Positions 29,423-38,741 of a stretch of 64,000 bases of DNA are shown in pieces (the stretch's first letter is position 1; every line of letters starts with the position of its first letter). Origin of the DNA: Actinomadura sp. DC4 (GTDB taxonomy: Bacteria; Actinomycetota; Actinomycetes; Streptosporangiales; Streptosporangiaceae); assembly GCF_030406325.1 (NCBI RefSeq), contig NZ_JAUEQY010000002.1, positions 310,001-374,000 of the forward strand, given 5' to 3'. The position numbers and the translations under genes are program-made. The notes below the pieces were generated by a model. That model made no database searches. It was given only the letters and a program-made list of their open reading frames with translations, and was not told where the DNA came from.

Positions 29423-31459
29423 TCAGTCGTTCAGCGTCGTCTTCTGCACCTGGAGCAGGAACTCCGCGTTGGACTTGGTCTCCTTCATCTTCTCGATGAG
29501 GAGCTCCAGGGCCTGCTGGGCCTCGAGCGCGTGCAGCACCCGGCGCAGCTGCCAGACGACCCGCAGCTCCTCCGGAGCCATCAGGATCTCTTCCTTACGG
29601 GTGCTGGAGGCGTCGACGTCGATCGCCGGGAAGACCCGCTTGTCGGCGAGCTCACGGCGGAGCCGCAGCTCCATGTTGCCCGTGCCCTTGAACTCCTCGA
29701 AGATGACCTCGTCCATCCGGGAGCCCGTCTCGATCAGGGCGGTGGCCAGGATCGTCAGCGAGCCGCCGTTCTCGATGTTGCGGGCGGCACCGAAGAACCG
29801 CTTCGGCGGGTAGAGCGCGGTGGAGTCGACACCACCGGACAGGATGCGCCCGCTGGCCGGGGCCGCCAGGTTGTAGGCCCGGCCGAGACGGGTGATCGAG
29901 TCGAGCAGCACGACGACGTCGTGGCCGAGCTCGACGAGACGCTTGGCGCGCTCGATGGCGAGCTCCGCGACCATGGTGTGGTCGTCGGCCGGCCGGTCGA
30001 AGGTCGAGTGGATGACCTCGCCCTTGACCGTGCGCTGCATGTCGGTGACCTCTTCAGGGCGTTCGTCGACCAGAACGACCATCAGGTGGCACTCGGGGTT
30101 GTTCTTGGTGATCGCGTTGGCGATCGCCTGCAGGACCATCGTCTTACCGGCCTTCGGCGGCGAGACGATCAGACCGCGCTGGCCCTTGCCGATCGGGGCG
30201 ACGAAGTCGATGATCCGCGTGGTGAGCTGCGTCGGGTCGGACTCCAGGCGCAGCCGCTCCTGCGGGTAGAGCGGGGTCAGCTTGGAGAAGTCGACGCGGC
30301 CCTTGGCCTGCTCCGGCTCCATGCCGTTGACCGTGTCGAGGCGGACCAGCGCGTTGAACTTCTCGCGCCGCTCGCCCTCGCGCGGCTGCCGCACGGCGCC
30401 GGTGATGACGTCACCCTTGCGCAGGCCGTACTTGCGGACCTGGGCGAGCGAGACGTAGACGTCCTGCGGGCCCGGCAGGTAGCCGGTCGTACGGACGAAC
30501 GCGTAGTTGTCGCGAATGTCGAGGATGCCGGAGACCGGGATCAGGACGTCGTCCTCGTTGATCACCGGCTCGGCCTCGCCGTAGCGCTCACGGCTGCCCC
30601 CACGTCCGCGGTTGCGCTCGCGGAACCGGCCGCGCCGCCGCCTGCCGCCGGCCTCGTCATCGTCGTCGTTGTTCTGCTGCCGGTCGTTCTGCCGCTGGCC
30701 CTGGCCGCCGCGCTGGCCCTGGCCACCGCCGCGGTTGTCGTCGCGCTGACCACGGTTGTCCTCGCGAGGCCCCCGGTTGTCCTCGCGCTGCCCGCGGTTG
30801 TCCTCGCGCTGCCCGCGGTTGTCATCACGCTGGCCACGGTTGTCGTCGCGTTGCTCGCGCTGTCCGCGGTTGTCGTCGCGCTGGCCGCGGTTGTCATCAC
30901 GCTGCCCGTCGCGGTTGCGGTTGCTCCGCTGGCGCTGACGCTGACCGCCGTCACGGCCGCCGCCCTCGCGGTTGTTGTCGCGGTTGTTCTCGCGACCACC
31001 GCCCTCGGCCTCGCCGGAGTCGGTCTTGATCTCCTGCTGCTGGCCCTGCTGGGCCGTGGCCTCTTCGCGCCGCGGCGCGCGCTCGCGCCGGGGCTGCTGG
31101 GCGGCCTCGTTGTCGTCCTGGACGCGGGGCGCGTGCTCCGCGTCCACCGCCGTCTCGGCGACCGTCGGCGCGGTCGCGATGTCGTTCTTCACGTCGTTCT
31201 TAGGCGCTGTCGCCTGGTCACCGCTGCCGGCGTTCGCCGCCTGCTTCTCCTGGATGGCAGCGATGAGCTGGCTCTTGCGCATGCCGCCCGTCCCGCTGAT
31301 GCCGAGACTGGAGGCAAGGGCCTTCAGCTCGGGGAGCACCATCGCCGACAGGCCGGTGCCGCTGCGGCGGCGCCGCGGAGCGGGAGCCGCCTCTTCGGCA
31401 GGGGCGACGTCAGGCGCTGGTGTGGCTGCGTCCGTGAGGAGTTCGGTGGATTCGCTCAC
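29423..31459 (-). CDS. rho: Transcription termination factor Rho with large Arg/Asn/Asp/Gly-rich insert
   Basis: 678 aa from GTG 31459 (AAGGA 6 nt upstream). The N-terminal SAP-like Rho-N domain is at about 38-75. Residues about 105-290 are an inserted low-complexity region rich in R, N, D, Q and G, including eight tandem QRDDNRG-type heptads. The OB-fold RNA-binding domain follows (VSGILDIRDNYAFVRTTGYL). The ATPase core has Walker A SPPKAGKT, Walker B DVVVLLDSITRLGRAYN and the R-loop region near SGGVDSTALYPPKRFFGAARN. The hexamer translocates along RNA and ends transcripts. Such N-terminal inserts are typical of high-GC actinobacteria and add RNA affinity. Here rho follows thrB after a 363-nt leader. 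Confidence 0.97.
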   Translation of the reverse strand: MSESTELLTDAATPAPDVAPAEEAAPAPRRRRSGTGLSAMVLPELKALASSLGISGTGGMRKSQLIAAIQEKQAANAGSGDQATAPKNDVKNDIATAPTVAETAVDAEHAPRVQDDNEAAQQPRRERAPRREEATAQQGQQQEIKTDSGEAEGGGRENNRDNNREGGGRDGGQRQRQRSNRNRDGQRDDNRGQRDDNRGQREQRDDNRGQRDDNRGQREDNRGQREDNRGPREDNRGQRDDNRGGGQGQRGGQGQRQNDRQQNNDDDDEAGGRRRRGRFRERNRGRGGSRERYGEAEPVINEDDVLIPVSGILDIRDNYAFVRTTGYLPGPQDVYVSLAQVRKYGLRKGDVITGAVRQPREGERREKFNALVRLDTVNGMEPEQAKGRVDFSKLTPLYPQERLRLESDPTQLTTRIIDFVAPIGKGQRGLIVSPPKAGKTMVLQAIANAITKNNPECHLMVVLVDERPEEVTDMQRTVKGEVIHSTFDRPADDHTMVAELAIERAKRLVELGHDVVVLLDSITRLGRAYNLAAPASGRILSGGVDSTALYPPKRFFGAARNIENGGSLTILATALIETGSRMDEVIFEEFKGTGNMELRLRRELADKRVFPAIDVDASSTRKEEILMAPEELRVVWQLRRVLHALEAQQALELLIEKMKETKSNAEFLLQVQKTTLND
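30728..30904 (-). repeat. Tandem 21-bp repeat array inside rho
   Basis: Eight copies of a 21-bp unit encoding [QP]R[DE]DNRG lie in frame, one pair being separated by an extra QRE. Copies differ mostly at synonymous sites. The period (multiple of 3) keeps the frame, so copy number can change without breaking rho. Confidence 0.9.
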
Positions 31460-31822
31460 TAAGGGTCCTTCCCAGGGAGCGGGTGTGGCCGCCGTCGGCC
31501 AGGCAACCCGGTAGTGCGAGCCGGCGGGGGCGCCGGATCAGTCGAGCTCTGCTGATCTGGTGTTGATCGGCGAAGAGTTCTGGCCACAGCCAGATGATGG
31601 AGGCAGGTCGCCGGATCTGATCCCCGATCCCGTTACGTCCGAAGTTTTGCCGGAACAATGAACAACGAGCGGATTCGGTGCCGGGGAACCACATCCGCGT
31701 CACGCGGCCGGCAAAAGCCGGAGTGGCCGACGAGCCCACGCCCCCGAGCGGGGCATCTGGTGCGGCACCTAGCCTAACATCACCTGGGCACACTGCTATT
31801 CCCCAGAGGTCGATGTCGCGTG
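31460..31822 (-). other. Long leader between thrB and rho
   Basis: 363 bp without a supported gene. It contains a short stem GCCCC-CGAGC-GGGGC (31740-31754) and a CCGGCAAAAGCCGG stem (31708-31721), either of which could end the thrB transcript. The remainder is AT-richer than its flanks (around 31630-31680) and probably holds the rho promoter. Rho genes are often autoregulated through long leaders, but no defined element can be shown. Confidence 0.4.
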
Positions 31823-32722
31823 TCACTGATCGATCGGCGAGGTGCTTGCGCCATAGGGGGCCACTTCCAGCACCCGTATGTGCCACGAAGTACCCACTTC
31901 CGCGCCTATTGAATCAACTTCCCCCTCGCGGAAGGTGAGTGCCAGAACTGTCGGACCTGCCCCAGATACGACCGCCGCGATGCCCTTCATCCGCAATCGT
32001 GCGACCAGGGCGATGGAGTCCGGCATCGCGGGCTCGCGGTAGGACTGGTGCAGCCGGTCCTCGGTCGCCTCCAGAAGAAGGTCCGGCGCGCCGGCCAGCG
32101 CGGCGACGAGCAACGCCGCACGTCCGGAGTTGGCGGCCGCGTCGGCGTGCGGCACCGTCGCGGGCAGCAGCCCGCGGGCACGCTCGGTGGCCAGCCGCGA
32201 GGCGGGCACCAGCGCCACGGGACGTACGCACGGGGCGACCTCGAGCCGGGTCGACCGCGCTCCGGACGGGGTCTGCCAGGCGATCGTGAGACCGCCGGCG
32301 AGGCAGGGGGCGACATTGTCGGGGTGGCCCTCGACACGAGTGGCGAGCGCGAGGACGTCGTCGTCGGTGAGCTTTTCGCCGTCCGGGTGCAGCGCGCGGG
32401 CGGCGAGGATGCCGGCGACCGTGGCGGCCGAGGAGGACCCGAGCCCCCGCGCGTGCGGAATGCGGTTGACGCAGCGGATGCGCAGCCCGCCCGCCGTACC
32501 TCCGATGAGGCCGTACGCCGTGCGGAAGGTCTGGGCGATCAGGTGCTCCTCGCCGCGGTCCGCGGTCTCCTCGCCCTCGCCGCTGACCTCGATCGACAGG
32601 CCGGATCCGGCCATTTCGACCTCGACCTCGTCATAGAGGGTCAGGGCCAGCCCGAGCGCGTCGAAGCCGGGGCCGAGGTTCGCGCTGGTGGCCGGAGCCC
32701 GGACCCGTACGGCACGGGTCAA
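31823..32722 (-). CDS. thrB: Homoserine kinase
   Basis: 299 aa, ATG 32722. GHMP-kinase motifs: N-terminal VRVRAPATSANLGPGFDALG (5-24), ATP-binding HARGLGSSSAAT (90-101) and C-terminal GIAAVVSGAGPTVLAL. It phosphorylates homoserine in threonine synthesis. It lies 25 nt after thrC. Confidence 0.96.
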   Translation of the reverse strand: MTRAVRVRAPATSANLGPGFDALGLALTLYDEVEVEMAGSGLSIEVSGEGEETADRGEEHLIAQTFRTAYGLIGGTAGGLRIRCVNRIPHARGLGSSSAATVAGILAARALHPDGEKLTDDDVLALATRVEGHPDNVAPCLAGGLTIAWQTPSGARSTRLEVAPCVRPVALVPASRLATERARGLLPATVPHADAAANSGRAALLVAALAGAPDLLLEATEDRLHQSYREPAMPDSIALVARLRMKGIAAVVSGAGPTVLALTFREGEVDSIGAEVGTSWHIRVLEVAPYGASTSPIDQ

Positions 32723-32747
32723 GGAAGCTCCCTCGCCGCTCGCTCCC

Positions 32748-33788
32748 TCACGTGAGCTCCAGCGCGGAGGCCGCCGCGTGCGCGTCGACGGGGACCGTGA
32801 GCGGCGCCGGCGCGCCAGAGATGGCCCAGTCCGGGTCCTTCAGGCCGTTGCCGGTCACCGTGCAGACGACGAGCTGCCCGGGGCGTACGAGGTCTTCGTC
32901 GCGGGCCTGCAGCAGGCCGGCGACGCTCGCCGCCGACGCGGGCTCGACGAAGACGCCCTCCTCGCGGGCGAGGAGGCGGTAGGACGCGAGGATCTGCCGG
33001 TCGGTCACGGCCTCGATCGCGCCGCCGGACTCGTCGCGGGCACGGATCGCCAGGTCCCAGGAGGCCGGGTGCCCGATGCGGATCGCGGTGGCGATGGTCT
33101 GGGGCTTCAGGACCGGCTCGCCGCGCACGATCGGCGCGGCGCCGGATGCCTGGAAACCCAGCATCCGGGGGCGCTTGTCGTACTCCTTGTAGCCCATCCA
33201 GTACGCCGAGATGTTGCCGGCGTTGCCGACCGGCAGGCAGTGGACGTCGGGCGCGACACCGAGCGTGTCGACGATCTCGAACGCCGCGGTCTTCTGCCCT
33301 TCGAGCCGGTAGCGGTTCACCGAGTTGACCAGCGAGACCGGATAGTCGGCGGCGAGCTTGCGGGCGAGTTCGAGGCAGTCGTCGAAGTTGCCGTCGATCT
33401 GCAGCAGCCGCGCGCCGTGCACGAGCGCCTGGGCCAGCTTGCCCATCGCGATCTTGCCCGACGGCACGAGGACCGCGCACACCATGCCGGCCCGTACGGC
33501 ATAGGCCGCGGCCGAGGCGGAGGTGTTGCCGGTCGAGGCGCAGATGATCGCCTTGGCCCCGTCCTGGGCCGCCTTGCTGATCGCGACGGTCATGCCGCGG
33601 TCCTTGAAGGAACCGGTCGGGTTGAGCCCCTCGACCTTGAGGTAGACGTCGCAGCCGGTGAGCTGGGACAACCGTGGGGCCGGGAGGAGCGGCGTGCCGC
33701 CCTCCAGCAGGGTGACGACCGGCGTGTCGGCCGTCACCGGGAGCCGATCACGGTACTCCTCGATGACCCCCCGCCATGCCTTGGTCAC
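32748..33788 (-). CDS. thrC: Threonine synthase
   Basis: 346 aa, ATG/GTG at 33788. The PLP-binding lysine is K62 in [13 protein letters not shown]. The PLP phosphate loop is [13 protein letters not shown]. It converts O-phosphohomoserine to threonine. thrC and thrB are contiguous, but hom lies 3.6 kb upstream beyond five unrelated genes, so the hom-thrC-thrB operon seen in most actinomycetes is split here. Confidence 0.96.
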   Translation of the reverse strand: MTKAWRGVIEEYRDRLPVTADTPVVTLLEGGTPLLPAPRLSQLTGCDVYLKVEGLNPTGSFKDRGMTVAISKAAQDGAKAIICASTGNTSASAAAYAVRAGMVCAVLVPSGKIAMGKLAQALVHGARLLQIDGNFDDCLELARKLAADYPVSLVNSVNRYRLEGQKTAAFEIVDTLGVAPDVHCLPVGNAGNISAYWMGYKEYDKRPRMLGFQASGAAPIVRGEPVLKPQTIATAIRIGHPASWDLAIRARDESGGAIEAVTDRQILASYRLLAREEGVFVEPASAASVAGLLQARDEDLVRPGQLVVCTVTGNGLKDPDWAISGAPAPLTVPVDAHAAASALELT

Positions 33789-33909
33789 GGTGCTCCTCCT
33801 GACCTGCGATGACTGTGCGCCGAGTCTACGGGCAGCGGGCCTCGTGTCTCATGTCGTTCCACATGCTGGACCCCCCGCTGCATGAGGTGCGCACTTATCA
33901 TTGTGCCCC

Positions 33910-34557
33910 GTGCGCCCCCGAGCACGAATCGCAGCCTCCACCGCGCTGGTCCTCCTCGTCGGTGCGGGCGCCCTGTGGCTGTCCGGCGGCCTGCGCGCGG
34001 CCGACACGCCCCGGTCCGTACGGCCCGGGCGCGAGGTCGACCAGCACCTGTTCCGCACCAGACTGGTCGGCGCCCACGTGGCCGTCCTCGCGAAGACGAA
34101 GTTCACCGCGGGCCGCCGCCTGCTGGTGGTCAACGCCTGGGTGGTGAACCCGACACGCGAGACGATCGCCACGCATCGCGGCGACGACCACGACGCCTTC
34201 TCCCAGGGCATGTTCCTGCGCTGGCAGGCGCGGAACGGCCCGGCCCCGCGCCTCGTGGACGCCCAGGGCATCGCCGGGAACACCCTCTTCCACTCTCTCC
34301 AGCCGCGACTGCCCACCTACGTCGCCGTGCAGTACGAACTCGCCGCGAACACCGTCGTACCGGACCACGTGACGGTCGCACTGGCGCGTTACGAGCACGC
34401 CGGCGCGGGTGTGCTCGACCCGCGCGGCTACTGGGAGTGGGAGGCCCGCCGGTACGAGAAGAAGAACGAGACCGATCCACTCACCCACAAGTCGGGGCGG
34501 GTCACGCGGATCATCCCGGTGCTGGCCGCCGACGTGACCCTGCCGGTGCGGCGATGA
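33910..34557 (+). CDS. Exported/membrane-anchored protein, first of three coupled genes
   Basis: 215 aa from GTG 33910. The N-terminus (RIAASTALVLLVGAGALWLSGG) is one signal-anchor helix; the rest (about 40-215) is beta-rich with RLLVVNAWVVNPTRETI, resembling the extracytoplasmic immunoglobulin-like folds of DUF4352-type proteins (inference from pattern, not a match). There is no ribosome site; TATCAT stands 9 nt before the GTG, so the mRNA may be leaderless. Its TGA overlaps the ATG of the next gene (ATGA). Function unknown. Confidence 0.65.
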   Translation: MRPRARIAASTALVLLVGAGALWLSGGLRAADTPRSVRPGREVDQHLFRTRLVGAHVAVLAKTKFTAGRRLLVVNAWVVNPTRETIATHRGDDHDAFSQGMFLRWQARNGPAPRLVDAQGIAGNTLFHSLQPRLPTYVAVQYELAANTVVPDHVTVALARYEHAGAGVLDPRGYWEWEARRYEKKNETDPLTHKSGRVTRIIPVLAADVTLPVRR

Positions 34558-35192
34558 GGCGGGCGCCGTCGATCCTGGTCGCCGTCGGCCTGGCGTGGGC
34601 GGCGGTGGCGCTGCAGGGCGCGCACTGGAGCTACGACCGGGCGTACGGCCCGATCCCGGTCAACGGGCACATCGGCCGTACGGTCGCCGAGCCGCACTTC
34701 ACGATCCGCGTCGAGCAGGTCCAGACGGCACGGACGATCCGGATACCGGAGGGCGAGTACGGCGCGAAGCCGCAGATCATCCCCGCGACCGGTGTGTTCG
34801 TCGTGGTCATCGCCACCGTGGCGGCGCGGCGTTCGCCCGTGTACGTCGCCTCGGCCCGGCTGCACACGAGGTTCGGCGACTACTACCCCACCGACAAGCT
34901 CGGCGGCGGGCTCCTGTCCGGGCCGCCGGTCACGCCGCTGAGCTACGTGCGGTTCCAGCCCGGTATGCCGCGGCGGGGCGCGTACCTGTTCGACGTGCCG
35001 GCGCGGGCGCTGGCGGGCGCGTGGCTGTACGCCTCCGACCGCGACATCGAGGACGCGCAGTTCGGCTTCTACCGGAACGACCCGGTGCGGTTCAGCGCCG
35101 AGGCCCACGTCGACCTCGGCATCTCCCCCGCCGACGCCGCACTTCTGAACCGCACGGCGGCCACCGGCTACGGCCTCCCGGAGCCGTCATGA
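34554..35192 (+). CDS. Exported/membrane-anchored protein, second of three coupled genes
   Basis: 212 aa from ATG 34554, overlapping the previous stop by 4 nt. A signal anchor covers about residues 4-22 (APSILVAVGLAWAAVALQGAH). The body is beta-rich: EPHFTIRVEQVQTARTIR, then TGVFVVVIATVAARRSPVYVASARLHT, then a PGMPRRGAYLFDVP strand pair. This is the pattern of DUF4352-like domains (ligand or partner unknown). Its own stop again overlaps the next ATG. Confidence 0.65.
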   Translation: MRRAPSILVAVGLAWAAVALQGAHWSYDRAYGPIPVNGHIGRTVAEPHFTIRVEQVQTARTIRIPEGEYGAKPQIIPATGVFVVVIATVAARRSPVYVASARLHTRFGDYYPTDKLGGGLLSGPPVTPLSYVRFQPGMPRRGAYLFDVPARALAGAWLYASDRDIEDAQFGFYRNDPVRFSAEAHVDLGISPADAALLNRTAATGYGLPEPS

Positions 35193-35701
35193 GACACGCG
35201 ATCCGGATCGTGGCCCTGGTGGCGCTGGCGGGCGTGGCGGTCTACCTGCCGTTCCGGCCGGAGTGGAAGTACTACCGCCAGGACGTGCCCGGGAGCCACA
35301 CCCGTACGGTCGCGCCCGGACGTCCGGCGGACTTCCAGCAGATCCGCTGGACGCTGGTCGGCTACGGCCCGGCCGTGCTGAAACCCGGCGACCTGCCCGC
35401 GCAGGGCATCGGCTCCCCGGCCCGGCCGGGCGAGACCCTCGTCCTCGCCACGCTGCGGGCCGAGCCGCTCACCGAGAAACCGCGCGACTTCGAGATCGAC
35501 TACTCCCTGCGCGACCGCGCCGGGCACAGCTGGAGCGCGTTCCCCTGGCACACGACGATCTACTACGGCGGTCACGACCCGGCGTACGTCATGGGCCTGG
35601 TGCCGAGCCGGGCGGTGGGCTCGTTCGAGCTGGTGATGCGGCATCAGCATCGGGATCTGTCGCCGGCTCTGGGCGGTCCGGAGCTGGTGTTCCGGCGCTG
35701 A
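35189..35701 (+). CDS. Exported/membrane-anchored protein, third of three coupled genes
   Basis: 170 aa from ATG 35189 (ATGA overlap with the previous gene). Signal anchor at about 4-20 (AIRIVALVALAGVAVYLPF), then a beta-rich domain (RWTLVGYGPAVLKPGD, GETLVLATLRAEPL, DFEIDYSLRDRAGHSW). The last 113 bp overlap the 3' end of the convergent membrane protein gene. The three genes share length, architecture and coupling and probably make one complex. Confidence 0.65.
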   Translation: MRHAIRIVALVALAGVAVYLPFRPEWKYYRQDVPGSHTRTVAPGRPADFQQIRWTLVGYGPAVLKPGDLPAQGIGSPARPGETLVLATLRAEPLTEKPRDFEIDYSLRDRAGHSWSAFPWHTTIYYGGHDPAYVMGLVPSRAVGSFELVMRHQHRDLSPALGGPELVFRR

Positions 35702-36824
35702 CCTTGCGCATCACGAGGTCGAACATCGCGGCCAGCAGCGCGAGCCGCAGGATCTCCTGCAGCAGATGGCGGCCGAATTCCACCGGCGTCAGCGCGAGGT
35801 TCCAGAAACGTACGGTGTGGTCGGTGCCGATGAGGACGACGACACCGCGCTGGAGACGGTCCATCAGCGCGCCGATCGCGACGTAGCAGAGGCAGAACCA
35901 CGCGAACGCCGGCGCGCCCGCGCGCAGGACCAGCCGTACGGCGTGCACCACCGGCACGTACTTCTCTCTCAGGCTGCGGCTGGCCACCTCGGCGAGGCGG
36001 CGCGGGTGCCCGGCGAGACGGTCGGGGATCTTCTCCAGCGGAGTGCCCTGGACGGCCTCGCGGTCGCGCATCTCCAGGCCGTACACGATGGCCGCGATGG
36101 CGAGCCACACGAGTGGCAGGATGAGGGCGTCCTCGACCGGCCCGGGTCCCGGCAGGCTCACCACCCCGGTGATCGCGTGCCAGAACTCCCGGTCGGCGAT
36201 CCAGCGCTGCGCTCCCCTGACGAACCGCACGACGGAGTACAGCGCGTACAGCGTGAAGTCGACCTCCAGGAAGGCGATGAGCACCTCGAGCGTCCGTGAC
36301 GGCCGGGATTCATACCTTCGCTCGCAGAGGAACCGCAGCAGCCAGGCGACCGCGGCCACCACGAGGCACACGACGATCGACAGGTCCAGGAGGTTGCCGG
36401 CGTTCATCGCGTCGCCGGCGTCGGCCAGCCGCTGCGCGTCGGCCCGCAGCACCGCGCGCAGGTCGTCGGTGTAGAGGTTCCAGCCGAGGTAGATCAGGAC
36501 GAAGGGGAACAGCGTGCGGCTGATCGCGGTGACGTACGGCTCGGCGGGATCGTGGATCACCTTCAGGCCACGGCCGAGCGTGAACATCATGCCGATCGTG
36601 ACGGCCAGCGAGGCCAGCACGGTGACGCTCAGCGGCAGCAGGACGAGCGCGCGGCGGACCTCGGAGTGACCGCCGTGCCCGAGCCGGGAGATCTCCTGGA
36701 TCAGCAGGTAGCGCACGATCGCCCCGGCGCTGAACCACAGCGCCAGCGGGACGAAGTAACGGCCGGCGAGGCGTACCGCGGCGACCGGCAGCAGCACCAC
36801 GGGCACGGTCGCGTCGTCGTCCAT
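35589..36824 (-). CDS. Polytopic membrane protein of unknown function
   Basis: 411 aa, ATG 36824. About eight hydrophobic segments: 8-40, 60-80, 100-118, 148-168, 182-205, 235-255, 300-330 and 355-375. Polar loops are Arg-rich, and the last 35 residues are a Pro/Ala/Asp-rich tail (TPAPDRPEPATDPD...). The tail overlaps the preceding convergent gene by 113 bp. No transporter or enzyme signature is recognised. Confidence 0.7.
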   Translation of the reverse strand: MDDDATVPVVLLPVAAVRLAGRYFVPLALWFSAGAIVRYLLIQEISRLGHGGHSEVRRALVLLPLSVTVLASLAVTIGMMFTLGRGLKVIHDPAEPYVTAISRTLFPFVLIYLGWNLYTDDLRAVLRADAQRLADAGDAMNAGNLLDLSIVVCLVVAAVAWLLRFLCERRYESRPSRTLEVLIAFLEVDFTLYALYSVVRFVRGAQRWIADREFWHAITGVVSLPGPGPVEDALILPLVWLAIAAIVYGLEMRDREAVQGTPLEKIPDRLAGHPRRLAEVASRSLREKYVPVVHAVRLVLRAGAPAFAWFCLCYVAIGALMDRLQRGVVVLIGTDHTVRFWNLALTPVEFGRHLLQEILRLALLAAMFDLVMRKVSAGTPAPDRPEPATDPDADAASPARTSPPPGSAPGP

Positions 36825-36887
36825 CGCCCGGAATGCTAATCAGGTTTCTCTGTGTGCGGGCGGTACGCCGGAGGTTAGAGTCCGGGC

Positions 36888-37427
36888 ATGACCGCTGCCG
36901 ACGATCTTCTTCGCCGCATCGAGACCGAGCCTCGGCTGGCCGGCCTGCTCGTGTGGCCGGGCGACTTCGACATCGCCCGCCGCGACCCGGTGGAGGAGCT
37001 GCGGGTCCCGTGCGGATGGCCGCTGACGCCGGTCGCGGGCGACGGCAGCGGCGGTAGCTACTTCCTGTGCGGCGACCCGGGCGGACCGCGCCCGGTCCTG
37101 TACGCCGACTCCGAGGGCGGGGCCACCCTGGTCGCCGCCGACCTCGTCGAGGCCGTCACCCTGATCGCCGCGTACCCGTACTGGCAGGACCTCGGCCGCG
37201 GCCACTCCGCCGAGGAACTGGCCGCGGAGATCGTCGACGACGACCCCGACTTTCCTCAGGCGCGCGGCGAGCTCCTCGCCCTGCTCGGCGTGGAGCCGCC
37301 GGCCCCCGAAGAGGCCCTCGCGCTCCTGCGCGCCAGCGCGGCGCGTACCGTTCCGGACTTCCTGCCCATCGCCCGCCACGAAGAGGGCGATTCGTTCTAC
37401 GAGGCGACGTACGAGCCTCTTTTCTGA
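36888..37427 (+). CDS. Cytosolic protein, possibly SMI1/KNR4 (SUKH)-like
   Basis: 179 aa from ATG 36888. The pattern LRVPCGWPLTPVAGDGSGGSYFLCG followed by RPVLYADSEGGATLVAADLVEAV recalls SUKH-superfamily folds, where a D-G-S/T-G turn precedes a short beta strand. The acidic C-terminal half is helical. SUKH proteins often serve as immunity proteins, but no toxin is adjacent. The family call is tentative. The stop abuts the hom stop in convergent orientation. Confidence 0.6.
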   Translation: MTAADDLLRRIETEPRLAGLLVWPGDFDIARRDPVEELRVPCGWPLTPVAGDGSGGSYFLCGDPGGPRPVLYADSEGGATLVAADLVEAVTLIAAYPYWQDLGRGHSAEELAAEIVDDDPDFPQARGELLALLGVEPPAPEEALALLRASAARTVPDFLPIARHEEGDSFYEATYEPLF

Positions 37428-38741
37428 CTATTCGTCGCCTTCGACGCGCATGACGCTGGCCACCTCGCGGACGATCTCCAGGTCGCGCAGGCCCTCGATG
37501 GTGGCCGACAGCGCGCCGTCGGGGGCCCGGTGGGTGACGATGACGAGCTGCGCCTCCCGGCCGTGCCCCTCCTGGCGTACGGCCTGGATCGACACGTCGT
37601 TCTCGGCGAACGCGTCGGCGACCCGCGCGAGCACGCCGGAGCGGTCGGCCACGTCGAGCGCCACGTGGTAGCGCGTGATCGTGTCGGCCATCGGGAGTAC
37701 GGGCAGGTCGGCGTAGGTCGACTCGGCCGGTCCGCGGGTACCCTGCACGCGGTTGCGGGCCACGGCAACCAGGTCGCCGAGCACCGCGCTCGCGGTCGGC
37801 GCGCCGCCCGCGCCCGCGCCGTAGAACATCAGCGACCCGGCCGACTCCGCCTCGACGAAGACGGCGTTGTAGGCCTCGCGGACGCTCGCCAGCGGGTGTG
37901 AGCGGGGGATCATGACCGGGTGGACGCGGACCGCGACGCCCCGGCCGGCCCGGCTCTCGCTCGACGGCACCCGCTCGCAGATCGCCAGGAGCTTGACCAC
38001 GCAGCCCATCGCCTTTGCGCTGTCGATGTCGCCCGAGGTCACGTCGGCGATGCCCTCACGGTGCACACCGGCCGCGGTGACGCGGGTGTGGAAGGCGAGC
38101 TGGGCCAGGATCGCGGCCTTGGCCGCCGCGTCGAAGCCCTCGACGTCGGCGGTCGGGTCCGCCTCGGCGTACCCGAGGGCCTGCGCCTCGCCCAGCGCCT
38201 CGGCGAACCCGGCGCCGGAGGTGTCCATCTGGTCGAGGATGTAGTTGGTCGTGCCGTTGACGATGCCCATGACCCGGTGGACGTGGTCGCCGACGAGCGA
38301 CTCGCGCAGCGGGCGCAGCAGCGGGATCGCACCCGCCACGGACGCCTCGTAGTAGATGTCGGTGCCGTACTCCCGCGCCGCCCCGAACAGCGTCGCGCCG
38401 TCCTCGGCGAGCAGCGCCTTGTTCGCGGAGACGACGGACTTGCCCGACTTCATCGCGGCGAGCAGGAGGCCGCGGGCGGGTTCGAGCCCGCCGATGACCT
38501 CCACCACGATGTCCACGTCGTCCCGCGTGACCAGGCTCATCGCGTCGGTCGTCAGCAGCTCCGCGGGCACGCCGTCACGCCGCTTGTCCAGGCGGCGTAC
38601 GGCGATGCCGGCCAGCTCCAGCGGCACGCCGACCCGCGCGGCGAGGTCCGTGGCCTGCTCCCGCAGGAGGCGTACGACCTCGGTGCCGACGACGCCGCAG
38701 CCGAGCAGCGCGATCTTGATCGGTGTCGTGGCCCGGCTCAC
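37428..38741 (-). CDS. hom: Homoserine dehydrogenase
   Basis: 437 aa from GTG 38741, whose GTGA overlaps the lysA stop. NAD(P)-binding GCGVVGTEV (14-22), catalytic region [11 protein letters not shown] and the signature [14 protein letters not shown] with [18 protein letters not shown] are intact. A C-terminal ACT domain (about 360-437, [17 protein letters not shown]) suggests threonine feedback control. It reduces aspartate semialdehyde to homoserine. Confidence 0.96.
   Translation of the reverse strand: MSRATTPIKIALLGCGVVGTEVVRLLREQATDLAARVGVPLELAGIAVRRLDKRRDGVPAELLTTDAMSLVTRDDVDIVVEVIGGLEPARGLLLAAMKSGKSVVSANKALLAEDGATLFGAAREYGTDIYYEASVAGAIPLLRPLRESLVGDHVHRVMGIVNGTTNYILDQMDTSGAGFAEALGEAQALGYAEADPTADVEGFDAAAKAAILAQLAFHTRVTAAGVHREGIADVTSGDIDSAKAMGCVVKLLAICERVPSSESRAGRGVAVRVHPVMIPRSHPLASVREAYNAVFVEAESAGSLMFYGAGAGGAPTASAVLGDLVAVARNRVQGTRGPAESTYADLPVLPMADTITRYHVALDVADRSGVLARVADAFAENDVSIQAVRQEGHGREAQLVIVTHRAPDGALSATIEGLRDLEIVREVASVMRVEGDE

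Noticed and set aside
30728-30904. CRISPR-like array
   Set aside because: The 21-bp units are contiguous with no unique spacers, in frame and inside rho.
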